Shown here piece by piece: positions 29,353 through 41,523 of a stretch of 64,000 nucleotides of DNA. The notes below the pieces were generated by a model. The model was not told where the DNA came from. It worked only from the letters and a program-made list of their open reading frames with translations, and ran no database searches. Every line of letters begins with the position of its first letter. Within the stretch, counting starts at the first letter, position 1. The translations under genes were made by a program, and so were the position numbers. The DNA comes from Streptomyces sp. V2I9 (GTDB taxonomy: Bacteria; Actinomycetota; Actinomycetes; Streptomycetales; Streptomycetaceae). The stretch covers positions 704,501 to 768,500 of the forward strand of contig NZ_JAUSZJ010000002.1 of the NCBI RefSeq assembly GCF_030817475.1, written 5' to 3'.

Positions 29353-30810
29353 TCAGAAGGGGAACTGCGAGCGTCCGTGCTGGATGGAGATCCACTTCTG
29401 GGTGGTGAACGCCTCGATCATCGAGTCGCCGTTCAGCCGGCCGAGGCCGGAGCTCTTCTCGCCGCCGAAGGGGACGATCGGCTCGTCGTGGACGGTGCCG
29501 TCGTTGATGTGGATCATGCCGGTGTGGATGCGCTGCCCGATCCGCACGCCGCGCTCGATGTTGCCGGTGTGGACGGCGCCGCTGAGCCCGTACGGGGTGT
29601 CGTTGGCGATGCGGACGGCCTCGTCCTCGCCGTCGAAGGGGATCAGCAGGGCGACGGGTCCGAAGATCTCCTGCTGGAGGACGGGCGAGTCGGGGGCGAG
29701 GCCGGTGAGCACCGAGGGGCTGACCAGGTTGCCGTCGGCGCGGCCGTGCAGGAGGGCGGTGGCACCGGCCGCCACGGTCTGGTCGACGAGCTTGGAGACG
29801 GACTCGGCCTGCGAGGAGTTGATCAGCGGGCCGATCTGGGTCGCCGGGTCGGCGGGGTCGCCCACGGTGAGCGAGGCGACCTTGGCGACGAACTTCTCGG
29901 TGAACTCCGCCTCGACGGCGCGGTCCACCAGGATGCGGTTGGCGGCCATGCAGACCTGGCCCTGGTGGATGTAGCGGCTGAAGACGGCGGCGTCGACGGC
30001 GTAGTCCACGTCCGCGTCGTCGAGCACGATCAGGGCGCTGTTGCCGCCGAGTTCGAGGACGGCCCGCTTGAGGTTGGTGGCGCAGACGGTGGCGACGTGG
30101 CGGCCGACCTTGTCCGAGCCGGTGAAGGAGATGACCTGCGGCACGGGGTGCTCCAGCAGGGTGTCGCCGATCTCCGCGATGTCGGTGATCACGACGTTCA
30201 GCAGGCCGGCGGGCAGACCTGCGTCCTCGAAGACCTTGGCCAGCAGGGTGCCGCCGCAGATCGGGGTGTTCTGGTGCGGCTTGAGGACGACGGCGTTGCC
30301 GAGGGCCAGCGCGGGCGCGACGGACTTGAGGGAGAGCAGGAAGGGGAAGTTGAACGGGCTGATCACGCCGACGACCCCGACGGGGACCCGGTAGACGCGG
30401 TTCTCCTTGCCCTCGGTCGGGGAGGGGAGGATCTGCCCGGCCGGGCGCAGGGCCAGCTGGATCGCCTCGCGGAGGAACTCCTTGGCCAGGTGCAGTTCGA
30501 AGGCGGCCTTCAGCCGGGTGCCGCCGAGCTCGGTGACGATCGCCTCGCCGATCTCCGGCTCGCGCTCCTCGACGATGCGCAGCGCCTTCTCCAGGACGGC
30601 CCGCCTGCTGTACGGGTTGGTGTCCGCCCACGCCTGCTGGGCCCGCTCGGCGGCGCGGTACGCCTGGTCGACCTCGCCCGCGGTGGCGACCGGAATCGAG
30701 GCGAGCTTCTCCCCGTCGAACGGGTTGAAGTCGATGATGTCCCAGGACCCCTTCCCCGGCCTCCACTCGCCGTCGATGTACTGGTGGGCCAGGTCAGTGA
30801 AGAAGGACAT
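29353..30810 (-). CDS. NAD(P)-dependent aldehyde dehydrogenase (benzaldehyde/vanillin type)
   Basis: A 485-residue, full-length ALDH: cofactor region GVISPFNFPFLLSLKSVAPAL, ISFTGSDKVG (the NAD loop), the catalytic glutamate in VLELGGNSALIV (about 258-269), and the nucleophile cysteine in IHQGQVCMAANR (about 300). A conserved EIFGPV follows. The closest subgroup by motif is aromatic-aldehyde (benzaldehyde or vanillin) dehydrogenases. Paired with the Lrp regulator and amine oxidase genes, it may oxidise an aldehyde from amino-acid breakdown. An unusually AT-rich stretch (about 30850-30875) lies just upstream and may hold its promoter. Confidence 0.88.
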   Translation of the reverse strand: MSFFTDLAHQYIDGEWRPGKGSWDIIDFNPFDGEKLASIPVATAGEVDQAYRAAERAQQAWADTNPYSRRAVLEKALRIVEEREPEIGEAIVTELGGTRLKAAFELHLAKEFLREAIQLALRPAGQILPSPTEGKENRVYRVPVGVVGVISPFNFPFLLSLKSVAPALALGNAVVLKPHQNTPICGGTLLAKVFEDAGLPAGLLNVVITDIAEIGDTLLEHPVPQVISFTGSDKVGRHVATVCATNLKRAVLELGGNSALIVLDDADVDYAVDAAVFSRYIHQGQVCMAANRILVDRAVEAEFTEKFVAKVASLTVGDPADPATQIGPLINSSQAESVSKLVDQTVAAGATALLHGRADGNLVSPSVLTGLAPDSPVLQQEIFGPVALLIPFDGEDEAVRIANDTPYGLSGAVHTGNIERGVRIGQRIHTGMIHINDGTVHDEPIVPFGGEKSSGLGRLNGDSMIEAFTTQKWISIQHGRSQFPF

Positions 30811-30932
30811 GAGATCCCTTACCGCAGAGAGGCGGGTAGCTGAGTGCGCTTCATATTACTTATAACCCAACAGAGTTGTAGCGCCTCCCCAGCCACCTCC
30901 GGTTCCCGGAAACAGCGCCCGGAAACGGCCGC

Positions 30933-30963
30933 GCCCCCACCGGCGCGAAGTACCGGCGGGGGC
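30933..30963 (-). terminator. Hairpin downstream of guaB1
   Basis: GCCCCCACCGG (30933-30943) pairs with CCGGCGGGGGC (30953-30963) apart from one A-C mismatch, around a 9-base loop. It lies 24 bases past the guaB1 stop on the minus strand and is a likely transcription end for that gene. Confidence 0.6.
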
Positions 30964-30986
30964 GGGTCGGCCGGGGCCGTGCGGAG

Positions 30987-33826
<2,840 letters not shown>

Positions 33827-33832
33827 GGGACG

Positions 33833-33880
33833 ACGTGCTGAGGGCCGTGCACCCCGCGGGGTGCACGGCCCTCAGCACGT
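33833..33880. terminator. Long perfect hairpin between terpene synthase and SorC regulator
   Basis: Bases 33833-33855 (ACGTGCTGAGGGCC onwards) are perfectly complementary to 33858-33880, 23 pairs with only GC between them. It begins seven bases after the terpene synthase stop and ends eight bases before the stop of the convergent regulator. It therefore serves both directions. Confidence 0.85.
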
Positions 33881-33888
33881 TCTCGGCG

Positions 33889-34938
33889 TCACTCCCCGTC
33901 GGGGTCGGCCCGTTCCAGCGCCGGGCGGACGCCCGCGGCGGACTCGGTGAGCAGGAAATCGGCTGCGGCCGTGTCCGTCACCAGGCTGGTGACCAGGCCG
34001 GAGCGCAGCACCGCGCCGATCGCCGCCGCCTTCCGCTGGCCGCCCGCGATCGCGACCACCTCGGGGATCCGGCGCAGCCGGTCCGCCTCCACGGTGATGC
34101 AGCGCTCCCCCAGATCGCGGCCGACCCGGCGGCCGTCGGCGTCGAAGAGGTGCGCGGACATCTCGGCGGCCACGCCGAGCGAGGCGTAGTGGGCGCGCTC
34201 GGCGTCGGAGAGCATGTCGTGGACCGTGGAGATGCCCGGCTCCCAGGAGCCGATGGAGACGGCGGCGACCGTCACCTTGTCGAAGTACTCGAAGGCGCGG
34301 GCGATCCCCGTCTGGTCGCGCAGCGCGGCGGCCGTCGCGGGGTCCGGCAGCAGCATCGGGGCGTAGATGGGGTGGGCCTCGCCGCCGGAGACCTGGGCCG
34401 CCCTGCGGACCGCCTCGACCGAGCCGCGTTCGGCGGTCCCCGCGTCGTACACACCGGTCAACTGGACCACCGTGCACGGCGGGAGCCGGTCCAGCGCGGC
34501 CGCCATGTGGATGGTGGAGCGGCCCCAGGCCAGGCCGAGCACATCGCCCTCGGCCACCAGCTCGCCGAGGAGGTCGGCCGCGACCTCGCCCAGGTTCTCC
34601 GGGTCGGCGGCGTCGTCCTGCTCGTCGGCCGGGGACTCGACGACCACCGCGTGCCGCAGCCCGTAGCGGGCGCGCAGGGCGTCGGAGCGTTCGGCGTCCA
34701 GCTCGGCCGGGACCCGGATCTCGATCCGTACGAGATCGCGTTCGAGGGCGGTCTCCAGCACCCGCGCCACCTTGAAGCGGCTCACGCCGAACTCCTCGGC
34801 GATCTGGATCTTGGACTTGCCCTCCAGGTAGAACCGGCGGGCCATGGCCGCCGCCTGCACCAGCTCCGCGGGTCCCATCCGCATGGCTGACCGACCCGCC
34901 GAGATGCCAGACACCGCGATCTCCTCACTGCTGTTCAC
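33889..34938 (-). CDS. SorC/DeoR-type sugar-binding transcriptional regulator
   Basis: A 349-residue protein with a helix-turn-helix at about 36-58 (KSKIQIAEEFGVSRFKVARVLE). A large sugar-phosphate-binding domain (about 75-340) follows, with GLAWGRSTIHMAA and AIAGGQRKAAAIGAVLRSGLV. SorC proteins respond to phosphorylated sugars. The gene lies immediately downstream of the pentose-phosphate gene rpe on the same strand, which hints at sugar-phosphate sensing. The start is GTG at 34938; a later ATG (MRMGPAELV) is possible. Confidence 0.87.
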   Translation of the reverse strand: MNSSEEIAVSGISAGRSAMRMGPAELVQAAAMARRFYLEGKSKIQIAEEFGVSRFKVARVLETALERDLVRIEIRVPAELDAERSDALRARYGLRHAVVVESPADEQDDAADPENLGEVAADLLGELVAEGDVLGLAWGRSTIHMAAALDRLPPCTVVQLTGVYDAGTAERGSVEAVRRAAQVSGGEAHPIYAPMLLPDPATAAALRDQTGIARAFEYFDKVTVAAVSIGSWEPGISTVHDMLSDAERAHYASLGVAAEMSAHLFDADGRRVGRDLGERCITVEADRLRRIPEVVAIAGGQRKAAAIGAVLRSGLVTSLVTDTAAADFLLTESAAGVRPALERADPDGE

Positions 34939-35017
34939 ACGCCCGATACGCCGTTCATCCTGTCAGATCCGGCGACCCTTGATCGGCCCTGTCGGACCGC
35001 GTTCATCTGCCCTTGGT

Positions 35018-35701
35018 TCAGTGGTCGCACGCCCGGGGGGAGACGGCCGTGACCGCGTCCGCCCGCGCACGCAGCTCCCGTACCGCCGCCGCCGGGTCCG
35101 CCGCCCCGTAGACCGCCGATCCGGCCACGAAGACGTCGGCGCCGGCCTCGGCGCACCGCTCGATGGTGGAGGCCGAGACCCCGCCGTCGACCTGGAGCCA
35201 CAGTTCGAGTCCGTGCTTGTCGATCAGCTCTCGGGTGCGGCGGATCTTCGGCAGCATGATGTCGAGGAACGCCTGGCCCCCGAAGCCCGGCTCGACCGTC
35301 ATGATCAGCAGCATGTCCAGCTCGGGGAGCAGGTCCTCGTACGGCTCGATCGGCGTCGCGGGCTTGAGCGCCATCGAGGCGCGCGCCCCCTTCGCCCGGA
35401 TCTCGCGCGCGAGGCGCACCGGCGCGGCGGCGGCCTCCGCGTGGAAGGTGACGGAACCGGCTCCTGCCTCCACGTACTGCGGGGCCCAGCGGTCCGCGTC
35501 CTCGATCATGAGGTGGCAGTCCAGCGGGGTGTCCGTGGCCCTGCTGAGCGCCTCGACGATCGGCACCCCGAGGGTCAGGTTGGGCACGAAGTGGTTGTCC
35601 ATGACATCGACATGGAGCCAGTCCGCGCCTTCGACGGCCTTCGCCTCCTCGGCGAGACGCGCGAAATCGGCGGACAGGATGCTGGGGTTGATCTGCGCCA
35701 T
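35018..35701 (-). CDS. rpe: Ribulose-phosphate 3-epimerase
   Basis: Interconverts ribulose 5-phosphate and xylulose 5-phosphate in the pentose phosphate pathway. The 227-residue TIM barrel shows all family marks: [29 protein letters not shown] (metal His/Asp), [24 protein letters not shown], and [10 protein letters not shown]. The gene stands between rsmB and the SorC regulator, all minus strand, with separate intergenic gaps. Confidence 0.97.
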   Translation of the reverse strand: MAQINPSILSADFARLAEEAKAVEGADWLHVDVMDNHFVPNLTLGVPIVEALSRATDTPLDCHLMIEDADRWAPQYVEAGAGSVTFHAEAAAAPVRLAREIRAKGARASMALKPATPIEPYEDLLPELDMLLIMTVEPGFGGQAFLDIMLPKIRRTRELIDKHGLELWLQVDGGVSASTIERCAEAGADVFVAGSAVYGAADPAAAVRELRARADAVTAVSPRACDH

Positions 35702-35849
35702 GACCCAAGCCTGCCACGTTCCGCGCCGGTTCCCCGCCTCGATGGGCTCCGAAGCCTCACGCGGCCCTCACAGTCCGCACATTCTGGGCATTTTGCCAGC
35801 GCTTTACCGTTCCTTTGCCCTGCGGACGGAGAGACTGACGCGGCGATAT

Positions 35850-37283
35850 TCAGCCGGTCCGGCGCAGCAGAGCCAGATACATCGCGTCCGTGCCGTGCAG
35901 ATGCGGCCAGAGCTGGACGTCCGGGCCCTCTCCCGCCGCGGGCACTCCGGGCAGCAGCGGACGGGCGTCGATCCACTCCGCCTCCACCGGCTCCCCGCCC
36001 CGCCCCGCGAGGACGTCCTCGACGACGACGCGGGTCTCCGCGAGATGCGGCGAGCAGGTGGCGTAACCGACCACGCCGCCCACCCGTACGGCCTTCAACG
36101 CCTCGCGCAGCAGGCCGCGTTGGAGCGGCGCGAAGGCCTCCAGGTCCTCGATGCGACGCCGCCAGCGCGACTCGGGCCGCCGCCGCAGCGCGCCGAGGCC
36201 CGAGCAGGGCACGTCCATCAGGATGCGGTCGAAGGAGCCGGGCAGCCACGGCGGGCGGGTGCCGTCCGCCGTGATCACCTGGTACGGACCGGGGTTGCCG
36301 GCGAGCGCCCGTTCGACCAGCCGGGCACGGTGCGGCTGCTTCTCGGCGGCGAGCAGGGTCGCGCCGCGTTCGGCGGCCAGCGCCGCGAGGAGCGCGGCCT
36401 TGCCTCCGGGGCCCGCGCAGCCGTCCAGCCAGCGGGTGTCGCGGCCCTCGACCGGGGCGGCGGCCAGCGCCGCGGCGACGAGCTGGCTGCCCTCGTCCTG
36501 GACGCCCGCCCGGCTCTCCTGGACGGCCGCCAGCGCGCCGGGCTCGCCGCCCTCGGCCATCCGCACGGCGTACGGGGACCAGCGGCCCGGCAGGGAGTTG
36601 TCCTCGCCCAGGGCCTCGACCAGCTCGTCGGTGGTGGAGCGGCCGGGGCGGGCGACCAGGGTCACCTCGGGGCGCTCGTTGTCGGCTTCGAGGAGGTCCT
36701 CGATACCCGCCCGGCCGCCGCCCAGCGCGTCCCAGAGCGCGGAGACGATCCAGCGGGGGTGGGAGTGGACGACGGCGAGGTGGTCCTCGGCGTCCTCGTC
36801 GTACGGCGGGGCGACCTTCTCCACCCAGCCGTCGAGGTCGTGCGCGCTGACCTTGCGCAGCACCGCGTTGACGAACTTCGCACGCCCCTCCCCCAGCACC
36901 ACCCGCGCCAGTTCCACACTGGCGGAGACGGCCGCGTGGGTGGGGATGCGGGTGCCGAGCAGCTGGTGGACGCCCAGGTTCAGGACGTCGAGGACCGGCG
37001 GGTCCACCTCGCGCAGCGGCCGGTCGATGCAGGCCGCCACGATCGCGTCGTACGTGCCCTGGCGGCGCAGCGTGCCGTAGACCAGCTCGGTCGCGAGCGC
37101 CGCGTCCCGGCTGTCGAAGTCACCCTTGGCGCGGGCCTTCTTCAGCAGCGGGGGCAGCACCAGGTTGGCGTACGCGTCGCGCTCGTCGACGGCCCGCAGC
37201 GCCTCGAAGGCGAGGAAGCGGACCGGGTCCTTCCGGGGACGGCGGTGGGGCTTGGCGGGACGGCGACGCGGCTGGTCGTTCAC
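35850..37283 (-). CDS. rsmB: 16S rRNA cytosine-C5 methyltransferase (RsmB/Fmu)
   Basis: Methylates a cytosine of 16S rRNA. The 477-residue protein has an N-terminal NusB-like domain (about 20-160). It then has the SAM-binding RsmB core: LDGCAGPGGKAALLAA, the motif IV cysteine in MDVPCSGLGALRRRPESRW, and VVGYATCSPHLAETRVVVE with the catalytic cysteine. The start is GTG at 37283; the 15 codons after it are basic and precede DPVRFLAFEALR. It lies downstream of fmt, as in many bacteria. Confidence 0.93.
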   Translation of the reverse strand: MNDQPRRRPAKPHRRPRKDPVRFLAFEALRAVDERDAYANLVLPPLLKKARAKGDFDSRDAALATELVYGTLRRQGTYDAIVAACIDRPLREVDPPVLDVLNLGVHQLLGTRIPTHAAVSASVELARVVLGEGRAKFVNAVLRKVSAHDLDGWVEKVAPPYDEDAEDHLAVVHSHPRWIVSALWDALGGGRAGIEDLLEADNERPEVTLVARPGRSTTDELVEALGEDNSLPGRWSPYAVRMAEGGEPGALAAVQESRAGVQDEGSQLVAAALAAAPVEGRDTRWLDGCAGPGGKAALLAALAAERGATLLAAEKQPHRARLVERALAGNPGPYQVITADGTRPPWLPGSFDRILMDVPCSGLGALRRRPESRWRRRIEDLEAFAPLQRGLLREALKAVRVGGVVGYATCSPHLAETRVVVEDVLAGRGGEPVEAEWIDARPLLPGVPAAGEGPDVQLWPHLHGTDAMYLALLRRTG

Positions 37284-37402
37284 GTGAAAGGTGCTCCGCA
37301 GGGGGTGAGTGGGGCGAACCCTCCCAGCGTACGTCGCCGCTCCCGGCCCCTCGAACGAGAGGGCCCCGCGGCCGCGGGGGCCGGCGCCGGCCCCCGCCGG
37401 TC

Positions 37403-38335
37403 CTACGCCCCCAGCAGCTCGCCCGGAACGATCCGGACCCCGCGTGCCCAGTCGGCGGCCCGCATCGGCTTCTTGCCCTGCGGCTGGACCCAGAGCAGCT
37501 CGACAGCGTGCGACCCCGTGCCCGCGTACACGTTGTTCTTGGCCGCCGCCAGCTCGCCGGGCGCCAGATCGGTGCGGTCGAGCACCGGAGTGGCCTGGAC
37601 GAGCTTGAGCCGCTCGCCGCGGAACAGCGTCCAGGCGCCGGGGGCCGGGGTGCAGCCGCGCACCACGCGGTCGACCCGCAGGGCGGGCGCGGACCAGTCG
37701 ATCCGGGCGTCCTCCACCGTGATCTTCGGGGCCGGGGTGACGCCCTCGGGCGGCTGGGGCACGGCGTGCAGCGTGCCGTCCTCGATGCCGTCCATGGTGG
37801 CGGCGAGCAGCCCCGCACCGGCGAAGGCGAGCCGGGTGAGCAGGTCGCCGCTGGTGTCGGTGGGGCGGACCTCCTCGGTGAGGACGCCGTAGACCGGGCC
37901 GGAGTCCAGGCCCTCCTCGATCAGGAAGGTGGACGCGCCGGTCACCTCGTCCCCGGCCATCACCGCGTGCTGGACCGGCGCCGCGCCCCGCCAGGAGGGC
38001 AGCAGCGAGAAGTGCAGGTTGACCCAGCCCCGCGCGGGCACGTCGAGAGCGACCTTGGGCAGCAGGGCCCCGTAGGCGACGACCGGGCAGCAGTCCGGGG
38101 CGATTTCGCGCAGCCGGGCGAGGAACTCCTCGTCGCGCGGCCTGGCGGGCTTGAGCACCTCGATCCCGGCCTCCTCCGCCCGCTCGGCCACCGGGCTCGC
38201 GACGAGCCTGCGGCCCCGGCCGGCCGGGGCGTCGGGACGGGTCACGACAGCGGCCACCTCGTGGCGGTCGGACGCGATCAGGGCGTCCAGGGCGGGGACG
38301 GCGACTTCGGGGGTGCCGGCGAAGACGAGCTTCAT
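37403..38335 (-). CDS. fmt: Methionyl-tRNA formyltransferase
   Basis: Formylates initiator Met-tRNA using 10-formyl-tetrahydrofolate. The 310-residue protein has [19 protein letters not shown] at the N-terminus, the folate/catalytic loop [19 protein letters not shown] (Asn, His and Ser conserved), and a C-terminal anticodon-stem domain from about 205. A rsmB gene follows on the same strand, 119 bases away. The ATG at 38335 is well placed; longer readings run into arginine-rich noise. Confidence 0.97.
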   Translation of the reverse strand: MKLVFAGTPEVAVPALDALIASDRHEVAAVVTRPDAPAGRGRRLVASPVAERAEEAGIEVLKPARPRDEEFLARLREIAPDCCPVVAYGALLPKVALDVPARGWVNLHFSLLPSWRGAAPVQHAVMAGDEVTGASTFLIEEGLDSGPVYGVLTEEVRPTDTSGDLLTRLAFAGAGLLAATMDGIEDGTLHAVPQPPEGVTPAPKITVEDARIDWSAPALRVDRVVRGCTPAPGAWTLFRGERLKLVQATPVLDRTDLAPGELAAAKNNVYAGTGSHAVELLWVQPQGKKPMRAADWARGVRIVPGELLGA

Positions 38336-38602
38336 GGGTGGCTGACTGCCTCTCGGGCCGAGACGTACGGTGACGAGCAGCACACCAGTCTAGAGTCCTC
38401 GGGCGGAGCACAGCCGGGCAGCCCGGCGGGCGAGCGGCGATCACGGGGGCGTACGCGCTCCGCGCGCGCCCCGCGCACAGGTGTATACGCCCCGACAGCG
38501 TGACCACAGACCCGGCTCGGGCGTTGGTCAAAGGAGATTGACCGAAGCGGGCCGCCCCGGTGCGGCCCGATCCCTTTCAACGCCGGTTCGAGAGGCTTCT
38601 TC

Positions 38603-39169
38603 ATGGCCGACCACGCAACGCACGACGCCCAAGCGCGGGCCAGTCTGCATCTTCTGGTGCGGGACATCGAGCGGGTCCGGCGGCAGGTGGACGCGCTGCG
38701 CACCCTCACCGCCCAGCTGGGCAACGTCTACCGCCCGCGCCGCTCCGGCCCCTCCGCGGGCTTCGTCGTCTACGGCAGGGCCCCGGCCCCCACCGTCCGC
38801 CTCGCGCAGGAACTGCGGGACAGCGTCGAGACCCTGGTCACCGCGGCGGTGGACTTCGACCGTTCGCTGGGCTTCTCCTGGGACGCGGTGGGCTCCGCCC
38901 TCGGCGTCACCAAGCAGGCGGTGCACCGTCGTTACGGGGCTCGCCGCGCCACCCCGCAGCCGGCCGCCGAGACGGGCGGCGAGACGACGTCCGTGGCGCG
39001 CCCGGTGTCCGTCTCCACCGGCCTGTCCGGGGCCTCCGCCGGAGGGCCCGGCTCCCCGCTGCCCTCGGTTCCCGCCGCCCGCTCGATGCCGCCGCAGCCT
39101 TCGGCGGGCCAGAAGGCGGCCCGCGAGGAGTTGCGTCCCGGTGTCTTCCCCGGCCCCCGCAACGGCTGA
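38603..39169 (+). CDS. Conserved helix-turn-helix protein of unknown function
   Basis: A 188-residue protein. Residues about 10-45 form a predicted coiled helix ([22 protein letters not shown]). About 85-112 look like a helix-turn-helix ([22 protein letters not shown]). The last 70 residues are Pro/Ser/Gly-rich and disordered. That arrangement suggests a small DNA-binding protein. It is the only plus-strand gene in a minus-strand run (fmt on one side, priA on the other), so it has its own promoter in the 267-base gap before it. I do not recognise a named family. Confidence 0.72.
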   Translation: MADHATHDAQARASLHLLVRDIERVRRQVDALRTLTAQLGNVYRPRRSGPSAGFVVYGRAPAPTVRLAQELRDSVETLVTAAVDFDRSLGFSWDAVGSALGVTKQAVHRRYGARRATPQPAAETGGETTSVARPVSVSTGLSGASAGGPGSPLPSVPAARSMPPQPSAGQKAAREELRPGVFPGPRNG

Positions 39170-39267
39170 CCCTCCGTCCGCTCCGCTGCCCCGCCGTGCC
39201 GGTCGCGCGGTGGGGCGCTCCGCTGTCCGGGGCGGCCGGCCGGACGGCGCAGGTCCGCGCCCCCGCC

Positions 39268-41412
39268 TCAGCCGATGTCGGGCGGGTCGACCCTGATGCG
39301 GATCGGCTCGGTCGCGCCCTTGGCCATCCGGGCGGCGAGCGCCGTCTTCAGGGCGCGGGCGAGCGCCGCGCCCCGGCCCGGAACCACCCGCACCAGGACC
39401 CGCTCCCAGCTCTCGCCCGGCGGGGCGTCGCCCGGTCTGCGGGGCCTGCCCGGCTCGGCCGAGGGGACCGGCACGGGTCCCAGGACCTCGGCCTCCGGCG
39501 GCAGCCCGGCCGCGTGCAGGAAGGCGGCCAGGGCGTCGGCCGGACCGGTCACCGAGGCCATCCGGGAGACCGGCGGAAAACCCAGCTCGGCCCGCTCCGC
39601 CAGCTCCCGCCGGGCGAACCCCGCCGGGTCCCAGCGCACCAGCGCCTGCACCGCGCGCTCCGTCGGCTCGGCCACGATCACCACCGTGCCCCCTTCGTCC
39701 TGCCCGCGCACCAGGGCCGCTGCGGCCGTCCACCGGCGCAGCGCCTCCTCCCCCGCCCGCAGATCGGGGCGGCCGAGCATGGCCCAGCCGTCGAGCAGCA
39801 GGGCCGCCGCGTAGCCGCCCTCGGCGACGGGCTCCGCGCCCGGCGTGGAGACGACCAGGGCGGGGGTACCGGGCACCGCGTCCAGGATGTGGTCGCGCCC
39901 CGAGGTGCGGACGGGCACGGCGGGGAAGGCCCGGCCCAGCTCCTCCGCCGTGCGGCGGGCCCCGACGACCCTGGCGCGCAGCCGGGTGGAGCCGCATTCC
40001 GCGCACTGCCAGCCTCCCTCGGCCCGCCCGCACCAGGCGCAGTCCAGATCCCGCTGGTCCGGGGCCTGGAGAGGGCCGGCGCAGTGCCGGCAGCGGGCGG
40101 GCGTGCGGCAGCGTTCGCAGGCGAGGCGGGGGGCGTAACCCCGGCGGGGCACCTGGACCAGCACCGGGCCGCTGCGCAGTCCGTCGCGCACCGCCCCCCA
40201 GGCGAGGCTGGGCAGCCGGGCCGATCGGGCGGCGCCGTCGCGGGCCAGCTCGCCGTCCCCGACCGTACGGATCAGGGGTGCGGCCCGGCGCAGCCGTTCG
40301 CGGTCCGCGAGGAGGGGCAGCGCCCAGCCGCTCTCCACGAGCTGGGCAGCCTCGACCGTGCAGCTCGTCCCGCCGAGCAGGAAGCCGCAGCGGCCCTGCG
40401 CCGCCCGCAGCTCCAGGACCTCGCGGACGTGCGGGAAGGGGGCGTTGTCGTCGCTGTGGCTGGAGTCGCCGTCGTCCCAGACGACGACGAGCCCGAGGTC
40501 GTGGACAGGCGCGAACATGGCGGCACGGGTCCCCACGACCGCCCGTACCGAGCCCCGGCGTACGGCGAGCCACCGGCGGTAGCGCTTCTCGGGCCCGGAC
40601 TCGGCGGTCAGCAGGGCGTGCCTGCCCGAGCCGAGCGTCTCGGTCAGGGCCGCGTCGACCCGTGCCGCGGCCCGCCCGTCCGGGACGACGACGAGGGCGC
40701 CGCGCCCGGAGGAGAGGGTCGCCGCGACGGCCCCGGCGATCTCGGCGGGCCAGTACGGTCCGGGCAGGGCGGTCCACACGGCGCGCGGCGCACCGCCCTC
40801 GGCCAGTGCGCGCAGGAAGGCCGGGCCCTGGGCGTACCGCTCCCAGGTGCCCGGCTCCGGGGCCGGAGGCGGCGGCAGCGGTTCCGGGGAGGGCTTGGAC
40901 TCGGCGCGGCCGTTGCGGGGCGGGACGGCGAGCTGGACGACGTCGGCGAGACTGCCCGCGTACCGGTCGGCCACCGCGCGGCAGAGCGCGAGCAGCTCGG
41001 GCCCGAGGACCGGCTCCGGGGAGACCACGGAGGCGAGGGCGGCCAGTGCCCCCTGGTAGTCGGAGTCGGCACGGCGCTCGACGATGAAGCCGTCGATCAG
41101 GCCGCCGCCCTCGCGTCGCCCGCCCTGGACGTTGCGCCCCCCGGCGCCGAAGCGGACCCGCACCCGGACGCCGGGCCTGGCGTCGGCGTCCAGCTCCTCG
41201 GGGACCGCGTAGTCGAAGAACTGGTCGAGGTGGAGGACGCCCTTGTTGACCAGGACGCGGGCGACGGGCAGCTCGCGGGCGAGGGCCGCGCCGCGCCAGG
41301 TCCGCGGCTTGGCACGCGGCACCTTCGCCCGGCGCACCGTCTCCCGGATCAGCGCAAGCTGTTCCGGCGCCCCGGCTCCGGGCTCGGCGGAGGGCTCGTT
41401 CTCGCTGCTCAC
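39268..41412 (-). CDS. priA: Actinobacterial PriA (primosomal protein N'), helicase motifs degenerate
   Basis: The 714-residue protein matches PriA in overall layout. It has an N-terminal DNA 3'-end-binding domain (VLVNKGVLHLDQFFDYAVPEEL) and the cysteine clusters CERCRTPARCRHC, CAWCGR and CAECGS that bind two zincs. The helicase core is altered: the Walker A GxGKT is replaced by a LPGPYWPAEIAG stretch, and the DEEH box reads VVWDDGDSS. Actinobacterial PriA proteins are known to lack recognisable helicase motifs, so a structural role in replication restart is likelier than ATP-driven unwinding. The start is GTG at 41412 with TAGGAA before it; an ATG at 41454 is an alternative. Confidence 0.85.
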   Translation of the reverse strand: MSSENEPSAEPGAGAPEQLALIRETVRRAKVPRAKPRTWRGAALARELPVARVLVNKGVLHLDQFFDYAVPEELDADARPGVRVRVRFGAGGRNVQGGRREGGGLIDGFIVERRADSDYQGALAALASVVSPEPVLGPELLALCRAVADRYAGSLADVVQLAVPPRNGRAESKPSPEPLPPPPAPEPGTWERYAQGPAFLRALAEGGAPRAVWTALPGPYWPAEIAGAVAATLSSGRGALVVVPDGRAAARVDAALTETLGSGRHALLTAESGPEKRYRRWLAVRRGSVRAVVGTRAAMFAPVHDLGLVVVWDDGDSSHSDDNAPFPHVREVLELRAAQGRCGFLLGGTSCTVEAAQLVESGWALPLLADRERLRRAAPLIRTVGDGELARDGAARSARLPSLAWGAVRDGLRSGPVLVQVPRRGYAPRLACERCRTPARCRHCAGPLQAPDQRDLDCAWCGRAEGGWQCAECGSTRLRARVVGARRTAEELGRAFPAVPVRTSGRDHILDAVPGTPALVVSTPGAEPVAEGGYAAALLLDGWAMLGRPDLRAGEEALRRWTAAAALVRGQDEGGTVVIVAEPTERAVQALVRWDPAGFARRELAERAELGFPPVSRMASVTGPADALAAFLHAAGLPPEAEVLGPVPVPSAEPGRPRRPGDAPPGESWERVLVRVVPGRGAALARALKTALAARMAKGATEPIRIRVDPPDIG

Positions 41413-41448
41413 AGCTGCATTCCTACCAGAGAGCTCGGACAACGACCG

Positions 41449-41506
41449 GGGCACGGCAGCGGGGCCCGGCCACCGCGTTCGGTGTCCGGGCCCCGCCGTC
41501 GTGCCC
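41449..41506 (-). terminator. Hairpin downstream of metK
   Basis: Bases 41449-41469 and 41486-41506 form a 21-bp stem with two mismatches, around a loop that can itself pair CACC with GGTG. It lies 17 bases past the metK stop and before priA, both minus strand, and is a likely metK terminator. Confidence 0.7.
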
Positions 41507-41523
41507 TGCTGGAATCGGCCGTC

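Noticed and set aside
39186..39245. Terminator between the HTH gene and priA
   Set aside because: Only a 6-bp GTCCGG/CCGGAC stem and imperfect pairings are visible, too weak to list as a feature.
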